33,217 nucleotides of DNA from an uncultured Pelagibacteraceae bacterium (GTDB lineage: Bacteria; Pseudomonadota; Alphaproteobacteria; Pelagibacterales; Pelagibacteraceae): positions 1 to 33,217 of the forward strand of contig CABZPB010000009.1 of NCBI GenBank assembly GCA_902527485.1, written 5' to 3'. Below are positions 1-10,729 of this stretch, piece after piece. The notes beneath the pieces are model-generated. The model made no database searches and was not told the DNA's origin. It saw only the letters and a list, made by a program, of their open reading frames with translations. The translations under genes were made by a program, and so were the position numbers. Position 1 is the stretch's first letter, and each line of letters opens with the position of its first letter.

Positions 1-7
1 GCTATTA

Positions 8-694
8 ATGTTGCAAGCTCAAGTATTTACACTTTATCCAGATATATTTCCCGGACCTTTAGCTAAAGGACTTTACGGAAAAGCAATGTCTAAAAAATTA
101 TGGAGTTTGAACGTGATAAATATAAGAGATGCAGCAATAGATAAACATAAAACAGTTGATGATACTCCCTATGGCGGTGGAACAGGCATGTTATTAAAAC
201 CAGACGTCTTAGCAAATTCTATCGATCAAAACGTAAATAAAGGAGAAAGGATTTTGTATCTTTCACCAAAAGGAAAAGTATTTAATCAAAAACTTGCTCA
301 AGATCTATCATTAGAAAAATCCTTTTCTTTAATTTGTGGTCATTTTGAAGGAGTTGATGAGAGAGTATTATCTACAAGAAATATTGAAGAGATAAGCATA
401 GGAGACTATATATTGTCCGGTGGAGAAACTGCTGCGCTTGTTGTGATTGATAGTGTATTAAGACTCTTGCCTGGAGTTTTAGGGAATGAAAAATCAGTTT
501 CAGAAGAAACATTTGAAAATGGCCTTTTGGAGTATCCACAATATACCAAACCCCAGATTTGGGAGGAAAAATCAGTTCCAGAGGTGTTATTATCTGGTGA
601 TCATGCTAAAATTAAAGACTGGCGTTTATCTCAATCAGAGGCTATAACACGCGACCGAAGACCAGATTTGTGGCATAAATATAAAAAAAACTAA
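8..694 (+). CDS. trmD: tRNA (guanine-N1)-methyltransferase TrmD
   Basis: 228 aa ORF with TrmD motifs: [63 protein letters not shown]; followed by rplS. Confidence 0.97.
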   Translation: MLQAQVFTLYPDIFPGPLAKGLYGKAMSKKLWSLNVINIRDAAIDKHKTVDDTPYGGGTGMLLKPDVLANSIDQNVNKGERILYLSPKGKVFNQKLAQDLSLEKSFSLICGHFEGVDERVLSTRNIEEISIGDYILSGGETAALVVIDSVLRLLPGVLGNEKSVSEETFENGLLEYPQYTKPQIWEEKSVPEVLLSGDHAKIKDWRLSQSEAITRDRRPDLWHKYKKN

Positions 695-710
695 TTTGTT
701 AAATATCAAG

Positions 711-1283
711 ATGAAAACAATAGAAGAAATAAACCAAAATAATGTAAAAAAGTTTCTTTCAGAAAAAAAAATTCCTGATTTTTTTCCTGGCGATGTTGTT
801 AAAGTTGGTGTCAGAATCACAGAAGGAAAAAAAGAGAGAATTCAATATTTCGAAGGTGTTTGTATAGCTAAAAAAAGTAGAGACATGAATTCATCTTTTA
901 CTGTTAGAAAAATATCTTTTGGAGAGGGTGTTGAAAGAACTTTTCCTTTATATGGAACTGTTATCGACTCGATTAAAGTAATTCGTTCAGGTAAAGTAAG
1001 AAGAGCAAAACTTTATTATCTGAGAGAAAGAACTGGTAAATCTGCTAGGATTGCTGAAAAAATTAGAAAAAAGATTGGTATTGATATTGATGTTAAGCCA
1101 GAAACTGTTAATGAGGAAAATCTAGCAACAGCAAAGGAAAGTGCACCAGAACCTGTAAAAGAGGCTACCCCAAATGTTGAGCCTAAAAAAGAGGAAGCCC
1201 CAAAAACAGATATGAAGAAAGATGTGTCTAAAGCTGAAACTAAAACCGAAAAAAAACTTGAAAATTTACAAGAAAAAAAATAA
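711..1283 (+). CDS. rplS: 50S ribosomal protein L19 with a long charged C-terminal extension
   Basis: [34 protein letters not shown]...[19 protein letters not shown] is L19. The ORF track starts at a TTG (696); the ATG at 711 (MKTIEEI) is the more likely start. Confidence 0.95.
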   Translation: MKTIEEINQNNVKKFLSEKKIPDFFPGDVVKVGVRITEGKKERIQYFEGVCIAKKSRDMNSSFTVRKISFGEGVERTFPLYGTVIDSIKVIRSGKVRRAKLYYLRERTGKSARIAEKIRKKIGIDIDVKPETVNEENLATAKESAPEPVKEATPNVEPKKEEAPKTDMKKDVSKAETKTEKKLENLQEKK

Positions 1284-1294
1284 TTTTTTTCTCA

Positions 1295-2698
1295 ATGCCC
1301 AATACTCTTTACGATAAAATTTGGAACGAGCACTTAGTTCATCAACAAGAAGATGGGACAGCACTATTGTTTGTTGACAGACATTTAGTCCATGAAGTTA
1401 CAAGTCCACAAGCTTTTGAGGGATTAAGGAATTCTAATCGTAAAGTAAGACACCCAAAATTAACACTTGCGGTTGCAGATCACAATGTTCCAACAACCGA
1501 TAGATCAAAAGGTATCTCAGACCATGAGTCTAAAATTCAAGTTGAAACTTTAGAGGCAAATTGTAAAGAGTTTGGTATTAAACTTTTTGGAATGAGTGAT
1601 AAGAGACAAGGAATTGTTCATGTCACTGGTCCTGAACAAGGCTTTACTCAACCTGGTACAGTTATTGTATGTGGGGATAGTCATACAGCAACACACGGAG
1701 CATTTGGTGCATTAGCTTTTGGTATTGGAACTTCAGAAGTAGAACATGTTTTAGCAACTCAAACATTAGTTCAAAAAAAAGCAAAAAATTTCAGAATAAA
1801 TGTCAACGGCACACTCCCGTTAGGCGTTACATCAAAAGACGTAATTCTTCAAATAATCGGTAAAATTGGCACTGCGGGTGGAACAGGATGTGTAATAGAA
1901 TATGCTGGCGATCTAATTAAATCATTAAGTGTTGAGAATAGAATGACCATTTGCAATATGACGATTGAGGGAGGTGCAAGAGCAGGATTAATTGCTCCTG
2001 ATGAAAAGATATTCAAATATTTAGAGGGCAGACCAATGTCTCCTAAAGGAAATGATTGGGATAAAGCATTAGAGAGCTGGAAAAATTTAAATACTGATGA
2101 AGGCGCTAAGTTCGATAAAGAAGTAAACCTAGCTGCCAATGAGATTTCGCCGATGATAACTTGGGGAACATCACCTCAGGACGTTATTACTATTGATGAA
2201 AGAGTTCCAAATCCAAAAAATGAGAAAGATGAGGATAGAAAAAATTCTTTAGAAAGATCATTAAATTATATGGGTTTGAAACCAGATATGGCAGCTAAAG
2301 ATATTAAGATTGATAAAGTTTTTATCGGAAGTTGTACAAATGGTAGAATAGAGGATTTAAGAGAGGCTGCAAAAATTCTTAAAGATAAAAAAATAGCGGC
2401 TCATGTCCAAGCTATGGTTGTTCCAGGGTCTGGATTAGTGAAAGAGCAAGCAGAGCAAGAGGGATTGGACAGAATTTTTGTAAATTCAGGATTTGAATGG
2501 AGAGAACCGGGCTGCTCTATGTGTTTAGCAATGAATGCAGACAAATTAAAACCAGAGGAAAGATGTGCCTCAACATCAAACAGAAATTTTGAAGGCAGAC
2601 AAGGAAGAGGTGGAAGAACTCACTTAGTCAGCCCAGGTATGGCCGCTGCTGCAGCAATATCAGGAAATCTTGATGATGTAAGGAAATATCAAAACTAA
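1295..2698 (+). CDS. leuC: 3-isopropylmalate dehydratase large subunit
   Basis: 467 aa aconitase-family protein; Fe-S cysteine motifs GSCTNGR and CSMCLAMN; followed by leuD and leuB. Confidence 0.97.
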   Translation: MPNTLYDKIWNEHLVHQQEDGTALLFVDRHLVHEVTSPQAFEGLRNSNRKVRHPKLTLAVADHNVPTTDRSKGISDHESKIQVETLEANCKEFGIKLFGMSDKRQGIVHVTGPEQGFTQPGTVIVCGDSHTATHGAFGALAFGIGTSEVEHVLATQTLVQKKAKNFRINVNGTLPLGVTSKDVILQIIGKIGTAGGTGCVIEYAGDLIKSLSVENRMTICNMTIEGGARAGLIAPDEKIFKYLEGRPMSPKGNDWDKALESWKNLNTDEGAKFDKEVNLAANEISPMITWGTSPQDVITIDERVPNPKNEKDEDRKNSLERSLNYMGLKPDMAAKDIKIDKVFIGSCTNGRIEDLREAAKILKDKKIAAHVQAMVVPGSGLVKEQAEQEGLDRIFVNSGFEWREPGCSMCLAMNADKLKPEERCASTSNRNFEGRQGRGGRTHLVSPGMAAAAAISGNLDDVRKYQN

Positions 2699-2699
2699 T

Positions 2700-3305
2700 A
2701 TGCAAAAGTTTAATACTTTAAAAAGTATACCTGCATATCTGCCAATAGTAAATATTGATACAGATATGATTATTCCAAAACAGTTTTTAAAAACAATTAA
2801 AAGGACTGGATTAGGGAAAAATTTATTTTTCGAAATGAGATACGATGATAATGGTAAAGAAATTAATGATTTTGTCTTAAATCAAAAACCATATAGTAAT
2901 TCAAAAATTCTAATCGCAGGTAAAAATTTTGGATGTGGTTCATCCAGGGAGCACGCACCGTGGGCATTACTAGATTTCGGCATTACTAGTGTGATAAGCT
3001 CAAGTTTTGCAGATATTTTTTATAACAACTGTTTTAAAAATGGAATTTTACCAATAATTCTTGATGAAGAAAAAATTAAAGAGCTATCTGAGTATGCAAA
3101 AAGAAAAGAGGAAATTTTTATAGACTTAAAAGAAGAGAAAATTATTTTTGGAAATAATGAGATAAAATTTAAAGTAGATTCGTTTAAAAAGAAGTGTCTA
3201 TTAGAAGGTTTAGATGACATAGCATTGTCTCTTAAAAAAACAGATAAAATTGAAAATTTTGAAAAAAACTTAGAAATTAAAAAGCCCTGGGTATTTAATG
3301 ATTAA
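2700..3305 (+). CDS. leuD: 3-isopropylmalate dehydratase small subunit
   Basis: 201 aa; [17 protein letters not shown] and [17 protein letters not shown] motifs; directly after leuC. Confidence 0.97.
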   Translation: MQKFNTLKSIPAYLPIVNIDTDMIIPKQFLKTIKRTGLGKNLFFEMRYDDNGKEINDFVLNQKPYSNSKILIAGKNFGCGSSREHAPWALLDFGITSVISSSFADIFYNNCFKNGILPIILDEEKIKELSEYAKRKEEIFIDLKEEKIIFGNNEIKFKVDSFKKKCLLEGLDDIALSLKKTDKIENFEKNLEIKKPWVFND

Positions 3306-4404
3306 ATTAGAAAAAAGGAAAATTTTGTTACTACCCGGAGACGGAATCGGTCCAGAGGTTACTGAAGAAGTAAAAAAAATAATCAATTGGTTTAATGATA
3401 AAAAATCTTTAGGTTTTGAGACTGATGAGGAATTAGTTGGAGGTTGTTCTTATGATAAGCATGGGACGCCAATTACTGACGAAGTTTTTTATAAAGCTTT
3501 AGAGAGTGCAGTTATAATGTTAGGTGCTGTTGGTGGGCCAAAGTGGGAAAGTGTAGACTTCGATAAAAAACCAGAGAGAGCATTATTAAAATTGAGAAAA
3601 GAATTAAAACTCTTTGCTAACCTGAGACCGGCAATATGTTTCAAACAATTAGTTGATGCCTCGACTTTAAAACCAGAAATAATTTCTGGATTAGATATAA
3701 TGATCGTTAGAGAGTTAACTGGCGGAGTTTATTTTGGCGAACCAAGAGGAATCAAGCCTATAGAAAACGGCGAAAGAAAAGGTGTCAACACACATACTTA
3801 TACAAGCAGTGAAATTATTAGAGTTGCAAGAGTTGCTTTTGATTTAGCAAGAAAAAGATCTAAGAAAGTTATATCATGTGAAAAATCAAATGTAATGGAG
3901 GCAGGACAACTTTGGAAGGAAGAAGTTCAAGCACTCCATGAAAAAGATTATAGGGATGTCAATTTAAGTCATATGCTTGCAGATAATTGTGCGATGCAAT
4001 TAGTTAGAAATCCAAAACAATTTGATGTGATTTTAACTGATAACCTTTTTGGTGATATGTTGTCGGATGAGGCATCAATGTTGACAGGGTCTCTTGGACT
4101 TCTTCCATCAGCATCTTTAGGAGCTAAAAATAAAAATGGAGAAATGAGAGCAATGTATGAACCGATACATGGTTCAGCACCTGACATAGCAGGCAAGGGA
4201 ATTGCAAATCCGATAGCAAGTGTATTGAGCTTTGCTATGGCTCTGAGGTATTCTTTAGATTTGGATAAAGAGGCGGAAGTCTTGGAAAAAGCTGTACAAG
4301 ATGTATTAAATGACGGATTAAGGACAAAGGATATTTTATCTAAAGGAATGAAAGAAGTATCAACTTCTCAAATGGGAGATGCGATAATTTCAAAATTGCA
4401 ATAA
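3298..4404 (+). CDS. leuB: 3-isopropylmalate dehydrogenase
   Basis: 368 aa; [69 protein letters not shown]. Overlaps the leuD 3' end. Confidence 0.97.
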   Translation: MIKLEKRKILLLPGDGIGPEVTEEVKKIINWFNDKKSLGFETDEELVGGCSYDKHGTPITDEVFYKALESAVIMLGAVGGPKWESVDFDKKPERALLKLRKELKLFANLRPAICFKQLVDASTLKPEIISGLDIMIVRELTGGVYFGEPRGIKPIENGERKGVNTHTYTSSEIIRVARVAFDLARKRSKKVISCEKSNVMEAGQLWKEEVQALHEKDYRDVNLSHMLADNCAMQLVRNPKQFDVILTDNLFGDMLSDEASMLTGSLGLLPSASLGAKNKNGEMRAMYEPIHGSAPDIAGKGIANPIASVLSFAMALRYSLDLDKEAEVLEKAVQDVLNDGLRTKDILSKGMKEVSTSQMGDAIISKLQ

Positions 4405-4430
4405 TTAACTAATTATTTTAAACTAATTTA

Positions 4431-6197
4431 ATGCCAAATTATATTGCACCAGTCGAAGATATGATGTTTCTTTTTGAGAAATTGAGAGATAATAAATATT
4501 ATAATGAATTAGAAAAATACAAAGACGTTAGCTCAGATCTGGTCAAAGATATTTTAGAGGAAGCTGCAAAAATAAATCAAAATTTGATCTTACCACTTGC
4601 AAAAGCAGGAGATGAAAACCCTGCTATACTGGAGAACGGGGTTGTAAGAACACCACCTGGGTATAAAGAAGTTTATCAAAAATATATTGAGGATGGTTGG
4701 ACTTCATTATGTTGTGATCCAAAGTATGGTGGACAAGGAATGCCAAGGACAGTAAGTGCATTTTTTGACGAAATGATATCCTCAGCAAGTTTAGCATTTA
4801 AACTTTATAGTGAGCTAACACTTGGTGCTTATAATTGTATTCATCATCACGCAAATGATGAGATAAAAAATAAGTTTCTTCCAAAAATGGTTGAAGGCAA
4901 ATGGAGTGGTACTATGTGTCTAACTGAACCAGTTTGCGGAACTGACCTAGGTTTGCTCAAGACAAAAGCCCTAGAACAACCAGATGGCACATATAAAATT
5001 ACTGGTCAAAAAATATTTATTACATCCGGTGACCATGATTTAACAGAAAATATTATTCATTTAGTAATAGCAAGAGCTTCAGACTCACCTAAAGGAACAA
5101 AAGGAATAAGTTTATTTTTAGTTCCAAAATTTGTTGTAAAAGAGGACGGAACTATTGGTGCAAGAAATGGAATTTCAACAGGTTCGATAGAAACAAAAAT
5201 GGGTATCAAAGGTTCTGCTACATGCGTTTTAAATTTTGATGAAGCAACTGGTTTTATGATTGGTCCAAAAAACAAGGGATTAAGTCAAATGTTTACAATG
5301 ATGAATTTAGAGAGAATAGTTGTTGGAATTCAAGGTTTAGGAATATCAGAAATTGCCTATCAGAACTCATTGAGTTATGCCAAAGATAGAAAACAGGGAA
5401 AAAGCAATAATAATAAATCAGAAAATGGAAGTGCTGATTCAATTATTGAACATGCAGATATAAGAAAAACTTTGTTAAATATGAAATCAATTATCGAAGG
5501 AGAAAGAGCATTATGTTTTTGGTTGTCACAACAAACTGAAGTCAGTCTGAATCATAAAGATCAAAAAATTAGACAAGATGCTTCTGATATGGTGTCGTTG
5601 ATGACACCAGTTGTAAAATCTTTATTTTCAGATTTAGGAATGGAAATTACTAGTGATGCTATGCAAATATTTGGCGGATATGGTTATACAAAAGATCAAG
5701 GTATTGAGCAATTGTATCGAGATAATAGGATTACTCCAATTTATGAGGGCACAAATTCAGTCCAAGCAGCTGATTTAGTTTTTAGAAAATTATCAAATAA
5801 AAATGGTAATATAATCAATAAATTTTTAAGTTTAATTAAATCTGAAGCTAATTCAAATAATGAAAAATTGAAGCCGTTTGTTGAGCAATTTAATTACTAT
5901 ATAGACATTCTCTCAAAGTTCAGTGAATGGACAATTGAGAAAGCTATAAATAACAAGGATGATGTGAGTGCGGCTGCAAATGATTACTTGAAAACTCTGG
6001 GCTATGTATCATTAGCATTTGCATGGGCTAAAGTACTTAATATAAGTTTTAAAGATTATAATGAAAATAAAAAATTTTATGACAACAAAATAAATACCGC
6101 TAAATTTTATTTTGATAAAGTTCTACCTAGAGCTGAACAGCATTATAAATCTGCTATCTCAGGAAGCTCAAACATCATGAACTTTAAATTTAACTGA
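4431..6197 (+). CDS. dmdC: Acyl-CoA dehydrogenase, probable 3-methylmercaptopropionyl-CoA dehydrogenase (DmdC-like)
   Basis: 588 aa; N-terminus MPNYIAPVEDMMFLFEKL, acyl-CoA dehydrogenase motifs (WSGTMCLTEPVCGTDLG, KITGQKIFITSGDHD, QIFGGYGYTKDQGIEQLYRDNRITPIYEGTN), adjacent to dmdB-like and dmdA genes. Confidence 0.82.
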   Translation: MPNYIAPVEDMMFLFEKLRDNKYYNELEKYKDVSSDLVKDILEEAAKINQNLILPLAKAGDENPAILENGVVRTPPGYKEVYQKYIEDGWTSLCCDPKYGGQGMPRTVSAFFDEMISSASLAFKLYSELTLGAYNCIHHHANDEIKNKFLPKMVEGKWSGTMCLTEPVCGTDLGLLKTKALEQPDGTYKITGQKIFITSGDHDLTENIIHLVIARASDSPKGTKGISLFLVPKFVVKEDGTIGARNGISTGSIETKMGIKGSATCVLNFDEATGFMIGPKNKGLSQMFTMMNLERIVVGIQGLGISEIAYQNSLSYAKDRKQGKSNNNKSENGSADSIIEHADIRKTLLNMKSIIEGERALCFWLSQQTEVSLNHKDQKIRQDASDMVSLMTPVVKSLFSDLGMEITSDAMQIFGGYGYTKDQGIEQLYRDNRITPIYEGTNSVQAADLVFRKLSNKNGNIINKFLSLIKSEANSNNEKLKPFVEQFNYYIDILSKFSEWTIEKAINNKDDVSAAANDYLKTLGYVSLAFAWAKVLNISFKDYNENKKFYDNKINTAKFYFDKVLPRAEQHYKSAISGSSNIMNFKFN

Positions 6198-6198
6198 G

Positions 6199-7815
6199 AT
6201 GAGTTCTTACAATACCGATTTAGATAAAAACCCTGCAAATTATATTCCTCTCACGCCTTTAACTTTCATTAAGAGAGCTAAGGAAATTTATCCACACTAT
6301 GAAGCTCTAATTTATGAGGACCGAAAATATTCTTGGGCAGAAGTTTATAAACGAACAGTTAAGTTTGCGAGCGCCCTAAGCAAGGTGGGTATTGGAAAAG
6401 GAGATACGGTCTCATTTTTGGCTTTTAATACTCCTGAAATCTTTGAAGGGCATTATTCTGTGCCAATGACAGGTGCAGTGTTGAATACAATAAATATAAG
6501 ATTGGATGCTAAAACAATTGCTTACATTTTAGAACATAGTGAAGCTAAGGTTTTAGTAGTAGATCGGCAGCTACATATCGAAGTGAAAAAAGCTCTTAAT
6601 ATTCTAAAAAGACAAATCATAATTATTGATATAATTGATCAACATGCAGATCAATCAAAATGCGAAAAAATAGGTGAATTGGAGTATGAAAGTTTTTTAA
6701 ATACAGGTGATGAAAATTATGATTGGAAATTGCCAGAAGATGAATGGCAAGCAATTTCTCTTAGCTATACATCAGGTACAACTGGTAATCCAAAAGGTGT
6801 TGTCTACCATCATAGAGGCTCATATTTAATGTCTACAGGAAGTGCAGTAGCTTGGAATATGCCTAATAGACTTAATTTTTTAACTATTGTTCCAATGTTT
6901 CATTGCAATGGATGGGGTTATCCTTGGACTGTTCCAATGCTAAATGGAAGAACTATTTGTTTAAGAAATATTGATGTAAAGAAAATTTTTGATTTAATAG
7001 AAAAGTATAAGATAACTCATTTTGGCGGAGCACCAATAGTTTTGAACATGATCACAGGTGCACCAGAGTCTGATAAAAAAAAGTTAAGAAATAAAGTTTA
7101 TGTGCTTACAGCTGGAGCACCACCACCTAGTATAATTTTTAAAAAAATGAATGAGCTTGGTTTCGAAGTTATGCATGTTTATGGTTTAACAGAAACTTAT
7201 GGGCATGTTACTCAATGTGCATGGAATGATGCTTGGAATAAATTTGATGAAGAAAAACAAAACGAGATTAAAGCCAGACAAGGAGTTAGGTATCCAAATA
7301 CTGAGGGAATAGCAGTCATGAATCCTGAAACAATGAAAGAAGTTCCCAAAGATGGAAGGTCAATTGGAGAAATTATGATCAAAGGAAATATAGTCATGAA
7401 AGGCTATTTTAAAGATAAAGAGTCAACAAAAAAAGCTATGCATGGTGGCTGGTTTCATTCTGGTGATTTAGCTGTAATACATCCCGATGGGTATGTTAAA
7501 ATTCAGGATAGATCAAAAGATATAATAATTTCTGGTGGTGAAAATATATCTTCTATAGAAATAGAGAACACTTTAGCAAAACACCCATCTGTATCTATAG
7601 CTGCTGTAGTTGCAAAACCAGATGAAAAATGGGGAGAAGTTCCATGTGCATTTATTGAAATGATAAAAGATAAACCCACAACTGAAAAAGAATTGATAAG
7701 TTTTTGCAGGGAAACTCTTGCTGGATTTAAGGTACCAAAACAAGTTATTTTTTGTGAATTACCGAAAACATCAACAGGGAAAATCCAAAAGTTTGAATTA
7801 AGAAAAAAATTTTAG
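6199..7815 (+). CDS. dmdB: Acyl-CoA synthetase (AMP-forming), probable 3-methylmercaptopropionate-CoA ligase (DmdB-like)
   Basis: 538 aa; AMP-binding signature LSYTSGTTGNPKGVVYHHRG, YGLTETYGH, GWFHSGDLAVIHPDGYVKIQDRSKDIIISGGENISSIEIE, C-terminal TSTGKIQKFELR; context with dmdC/dmdA. Confidence 0.82.
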   Translation: MSSYNTDLDKNPANYIPLTPLTFIKRAKEIYPHYEALIYEDRKYSWAEVYKRTVKFASALSKVGIGKGDTVSFLAFNTPEIFEGHYSVPMTGAVLNTINIRLDAKTIAYILEHSEAKVLVVDRQLHIEVKKALNILKRQIIIIDIIDQHADQSKCEKIGELEYESFLNTGDENYDWKLPEDEWQAISLSYTSGTTGNPKGVVYHHRGSYLMSTGSAVAWNMPNRLNFLTIVPMFHCNGWGYPWTVPMLNGRTICLRNIDVKKIFDLIEKYKITHFGGAPIVLNMITGAPESDKKKLRNKVYVLTAGAPPPSIIFKKMNELGFEVMHVYGLTETYGHVTQCAWNDAWNKFDEEKQNEIKARQGVRYPNTEGIAVMNPETMKEVPKDGRSIGEIMIKGNIVMKGYFKDKESTKKAMHGGWFHSGDLAVIHPDGYVKIQDRSKDIIISGGENISSIEIENTLAKHPSVSIAAVVAKPDEKWGEVPCAFIEMIKDKPTTEKELISFCRETLAGFKVPKQVIFCELPKTSTGKIQKFELRKKF

Positions 7816-7823
7816 GTTAATAA

Positions 7824-8600
7824 TTGATATTTGAAATTAATAATAAGAAAATTCATGCATCTGACTCAGGTCAAGGTATAGATAGTTCAAAAGAAACGAT
7901 AGTTTTTCTTCATGGAAGTGGTCTTTCCCACATCGTATGGTCTCTTACTGAACAATTTTTTTCAAATAAAAACTTCAACGTGCTGTCTATAGATTTACCT
8001 GGGCATGGAGTCTCCGATGGACCTTGTCTAGAAAGTATCGAAAAAATTGCTGATTGGTTAGAGGAAGTATTCAATAAGTTAAAATTAAAAAATTTAATTT
8101 TAGTTGGTCACTCACAGGGGTGTCTTGAAATATTAGAATATGTTTACAGATATAAAGATAAATTAAATAAAGCAGTTTTTGTGGGAGGTTCTAATAAAAT
8201 GCCTGTTCATCCTGATTTGATAAAACTAGCTCAAAACGGGGATTCTGATGCTGTTAAGTTAATGATGAAGTGGGGTTATGAGGGCTCAAAAAAATTTATC
8301 GGAGGAAACCCAGTTGAAAAAATAATCCAATCACCAAGAGATATCAGTGAAATTTTAGCAACTGATCTAAATGCTTGTAATAATTACACCAACGGGATAG
8401 AGGCAGCAAAGACTATTCGTTGCCCAACTATGTTTATATTGGGTGAATTAGATAAGATGGTTCATTTAAAACACGCAAAGAAATTTGCAAACTCAGTCAA
8501 GGACTCGCGCACTCACGTAATTCATGGATCTGGACATATGATTATGATTGAAAAAGCTTTTGAAATGAGAGAAAAGATCTTAGAATTTTTAAAAAAATGA
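7824..8600 (+). CDS. Alpha/beta hydrolase of unknown substrate, encoded inside the DMSP demethylation cluster
   Basis: 258 aa from a TTG start; oxyanion-region [12 protein letters not shown], nucleophile elbow VGHSQGCLE (Ser), GELDKMV (acid), [10 protein letters not shown] (His); overlaps dmdA by 4 nt. Confidence 0.88.
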   Translation: MIFEINNKKIHASDSGQGIDSSKETIVFLHGSGLSHIVWSLTEQFFSNKNFNVLSIDLPGHGVSDGPCLESIEKIADWLEEVFNKLKLKNLILVGHSQGCLEILEYVYRYKDKLNKAVFVGGSNKMPVHPDLIKLAQNGDSDAVKLMMKWGYEGSKKFIGGNPVEKIIQSPRDISEILATDLNACNNYTNGIEAAKTIRCPTMFILGELDKMVHLKHAKKFANSVKDSRTHVIHGSGHMIMIEKAFEMREKILEFLKK

Positions 8601-9706
8601 GAAATTTTCCAATTGTTAAATCAAGAAGATTAAGAAGCACGCCTTACACAGATAGAATTGAGGCTCATGGAGTGAGCAGTTACACAGTTTATAACCACAT
8701 GTTATTACCTGCATCTTTCAAGTCTTTAGAATCTGATTATCACCATTTAAAAAAATTTGTTCAAGTATGGGATGTTGCAGCAGAAAGACAAGTTGAAATT
8801 TCTGGCAAAGACTCTGCTAAGTTAGTTCAATTGATGACATGTAGAGATTTGTCAAATTCAAAAGTAGGTAAATGTTATTACGCACCCTTAGTAGATCATA
8901 AAGGTCTTTTAGTAAATGACCCAATTATAAATAAATTAGCAGAAGATAAGTGGTGGTTATCTATTGCGGATTCGGATGTTATTTTTTTTGCAAAAGGACT
9001 TGCAGCCGGAAAGAAACTTGAAGTTGAAATTAGTGAACCAAATGTAAATATTCTTGCAGTTCAAGGACCTTTGTCAGATGATTTAATGGCAAAATTATTT
9101 GGCGAGAAAATTAGAGAATTGAAATTTTTTAATTTTCAATATTTTGAATTTAAAGATAGAAAATATTTTGTAGCAAGGTCTGGTTGGTCAAAACAAAGTG
9201 GTTTTGAAATTTACGTAGAAGATAATTTGGCTGGTCAGGATTTGTATGATTATTTATTTGAACTAGGAAAAGAATTTAATGTAAGAGCTGGATGCCCAAA
9301 TTTAATTGAGAGAATAGAGTCAGCGCTTTTATCTTATGGTAATGACTTTGATAACAGAGATAATCCTTTTGAGGCAAACTTTGATAGGTTTATAAATTTG
9401 GATAGCAATATTGATTTTATAGGAAAAGAAAAATTAAAAAAAATCAAACAAGAAGGAATTAAAAGAAAATTAATGGGAGTTAAAATTGATCATGATAAAA
9501 TTGACATGTATTGTGAAAAGACATTACTAGATGATGAAAATAAAATAGTGGGTTATGTGAGATCTGCAGCATATTCTCCAACTTTCAAAAAAGTTATAGG
9601 TCTTGCGATGATTAATAAACCTTACTGGAACGCCAAAACCCAGTTTAAGATAGATATTGGTGAAAAAATATTTGTTGGAAAAATTTGCGATTTACCTTTC
9701 ATTTAG
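8597..9706 (+). CDS. dmdA: Dimethylsulfoniopropionate demethylase DmdA (GcvT family)
   Basis: 369 aa; [99 protein letters not shown]-terminal CDLPFI. Closely resembles the Pelagibacter ubique DmdA sequence as I remember it. Confidence 0.92.
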   Translation: MRNFPIVKSRRLRSTPYTDRIEAHGVSSYTVYNHMLLPASFKSLESDYHHLKKFVQVWDVAAERQVEISGKDSAKLVQLMTCRDLSNSKVGKCYYAPLVDHKGLLVNDPIINKLAEDKWWLSIADSDVIFFAKGLAAGKKLEVEISEPNVNILAVQGPLSDDLMAKLFGEKIRELKFFNFQYFEFKDRKYFVARSGWSKQSGFEIYVEDNLAGQDLYDYLFELGKEFNVRAGCPNLIERIESALLSYGNDFDNRDNPFEANFDRFINLDSNIDFIGKEKLKKIKQEGIKRKLMGVKIDHDKIDMYCEKTLLDDENKIVGYVRSAAYSPTFKKVIGLAMINKPYWNAKTQFKIDIGEKIFVGKICDLPFI

Positions 9707-9721
9707 TGTAAAAGTTACATC

Positions 9722-10729
9722 ATGAATATTGCAATTGTAGGAGCAACAGGAAATGTTGGGAGAAAGATTTTAGAAGTTCTTGAAAAAAAAGAAATTTTAA
9801 TTGATAAACTTTATTTAGTTGCATCAACCAAAAGTGAGGGAAAAAAAATTAAATTTCAAGGAAAAGAAATTGAGGTCTGTAATTTGGAAGAATTCGATTT
9901 TTCAAAAGTTAAGATCGCTTTTTTTGCTGCTGGGGGAAAAATTTCACAGAAATTTGCATCAAAAGCAGCGAAGTGTTGTTTGGTAATTGACAACTCAAGT
10001 TTTTTTAGAATGGACCCAGATGTTCCTTTGGTAGTTCCTCAAGTTAATGCAGATGATTTAAATAATTTAAAAAAAAATATTGTCGCAAACCCAAATTGTT
10101 CTACAGCACAATTAGTTATTGCCTTAAAACCATTACATGATCTATTTATAATTAGAAGAATAGTTGTATCTACATATCAGTCAGTTTCGGGAGCTGGTAA
10201 AGCACCAATGGATGAATTATTTGCACAAACTCAATCAGTTTTAAATAGTAAAAACATAAAACCTAAAAATTTTACAAAACAAATAGCTTTTAATGCAATT
10301 CCACATATCGATGATTTTTCAGATGATGGTTACACAAAAGAGGAATTGAAAATGAGAAATGAGACTAAAAAAATTTTAGATAATAAAATTGATCTTACAG
10401 CAACATGCGTAAGATTACCAATTTCAGTTTCTCACTCAGAGTCAGTTAATCTTCAATTTGAAAAATCTTTTTCTTTAAAAAAAGTAAGAGATACACTAAA
10501 CAACTTTGAAGGGTGTAAAGTTGTTGATGAGAGAGTTGATGGTGGATACACAACTCCACTAGAAGCAGAGGGAAAAAATGAAACATTTATTTCAAGGATA
10601 AGAGAAGACAAAACTATTAAAAATGGTTTAAACTTATGGATTGTTTCTGATAATCTTTTAAGAGGTGCAGCTTTAAATGCAGTTGAAATAGCTGAAACAT
10701 TAATTAAAAATAATTTTTATGGAAAATAA
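9722..10729 (+). CDS. asd: Aspartate-semialdehyde dehydrogenase
   Basis: 335 aa; NIAIVGATGNVGRKILEVLE, catalytic NPNCSTAQLV, YQSVSGAGKAPMDEL. Confidence 0.94.
   Translation: MNIAIVGATGNVGRKILEVLEKKEILIDKLYLVASTKSEGKKIKFQGKEIEVCNLEEFDFSKVKIAFFAAGGKISQKFASKAAKCCLVIDNSSFFRMDPDVPLVVPQVNADDLNNLKKNIVANPNCSTAQLVIALKPLHDLFIIRRIVVSTYQSVSGAGKAPMDELFAQTQSVLNSKNIKPKNFTKQIAFNAIPHIDDFSDDGYTKEELKMRNETKKILDNKIDLTATCVRLPISVSHSESVNLQFEKSFSLKKVRDTLNNFEGCKVVDERVDGGYTTPLEAEGKNETFISRIREDKTIKNGLNLWIVSDNLLRGAALNAVEIAETLIKNNFYGK

Noticed and set aside
1-8. Possible 3' end of rimM (TAA at 6-8 overlapping the trmD ATG)
   Set aside because: Plausible from usual gene order, but only a few nucleotides are present, so it cannot be supported from sequence.
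635-820. Minus-strand ORF of 61 aa over trmD/rplS
   Set aside because: Fully antisense to two clear conserved genes; no recognisable domain. Same reasoning for the other short minus ORFs at 1849-2139, 3020-3220, 3969-4196, 5057-5275, 7212-7397, 12602-12787, 15224-15409, 16259-16513, 17236-17508, 22070-22327, 23669-23908, 25360-25554, 25864-26142, 27949-28164 and 29202-29495.
2963-2989. 11-nt direct repeat GGCATTACTAG within leuD
   Set aside because: The two copies are read in different frames of a conserved coding region; a close repeat of this size is expected by chance in a 33 kb AT-rich window.
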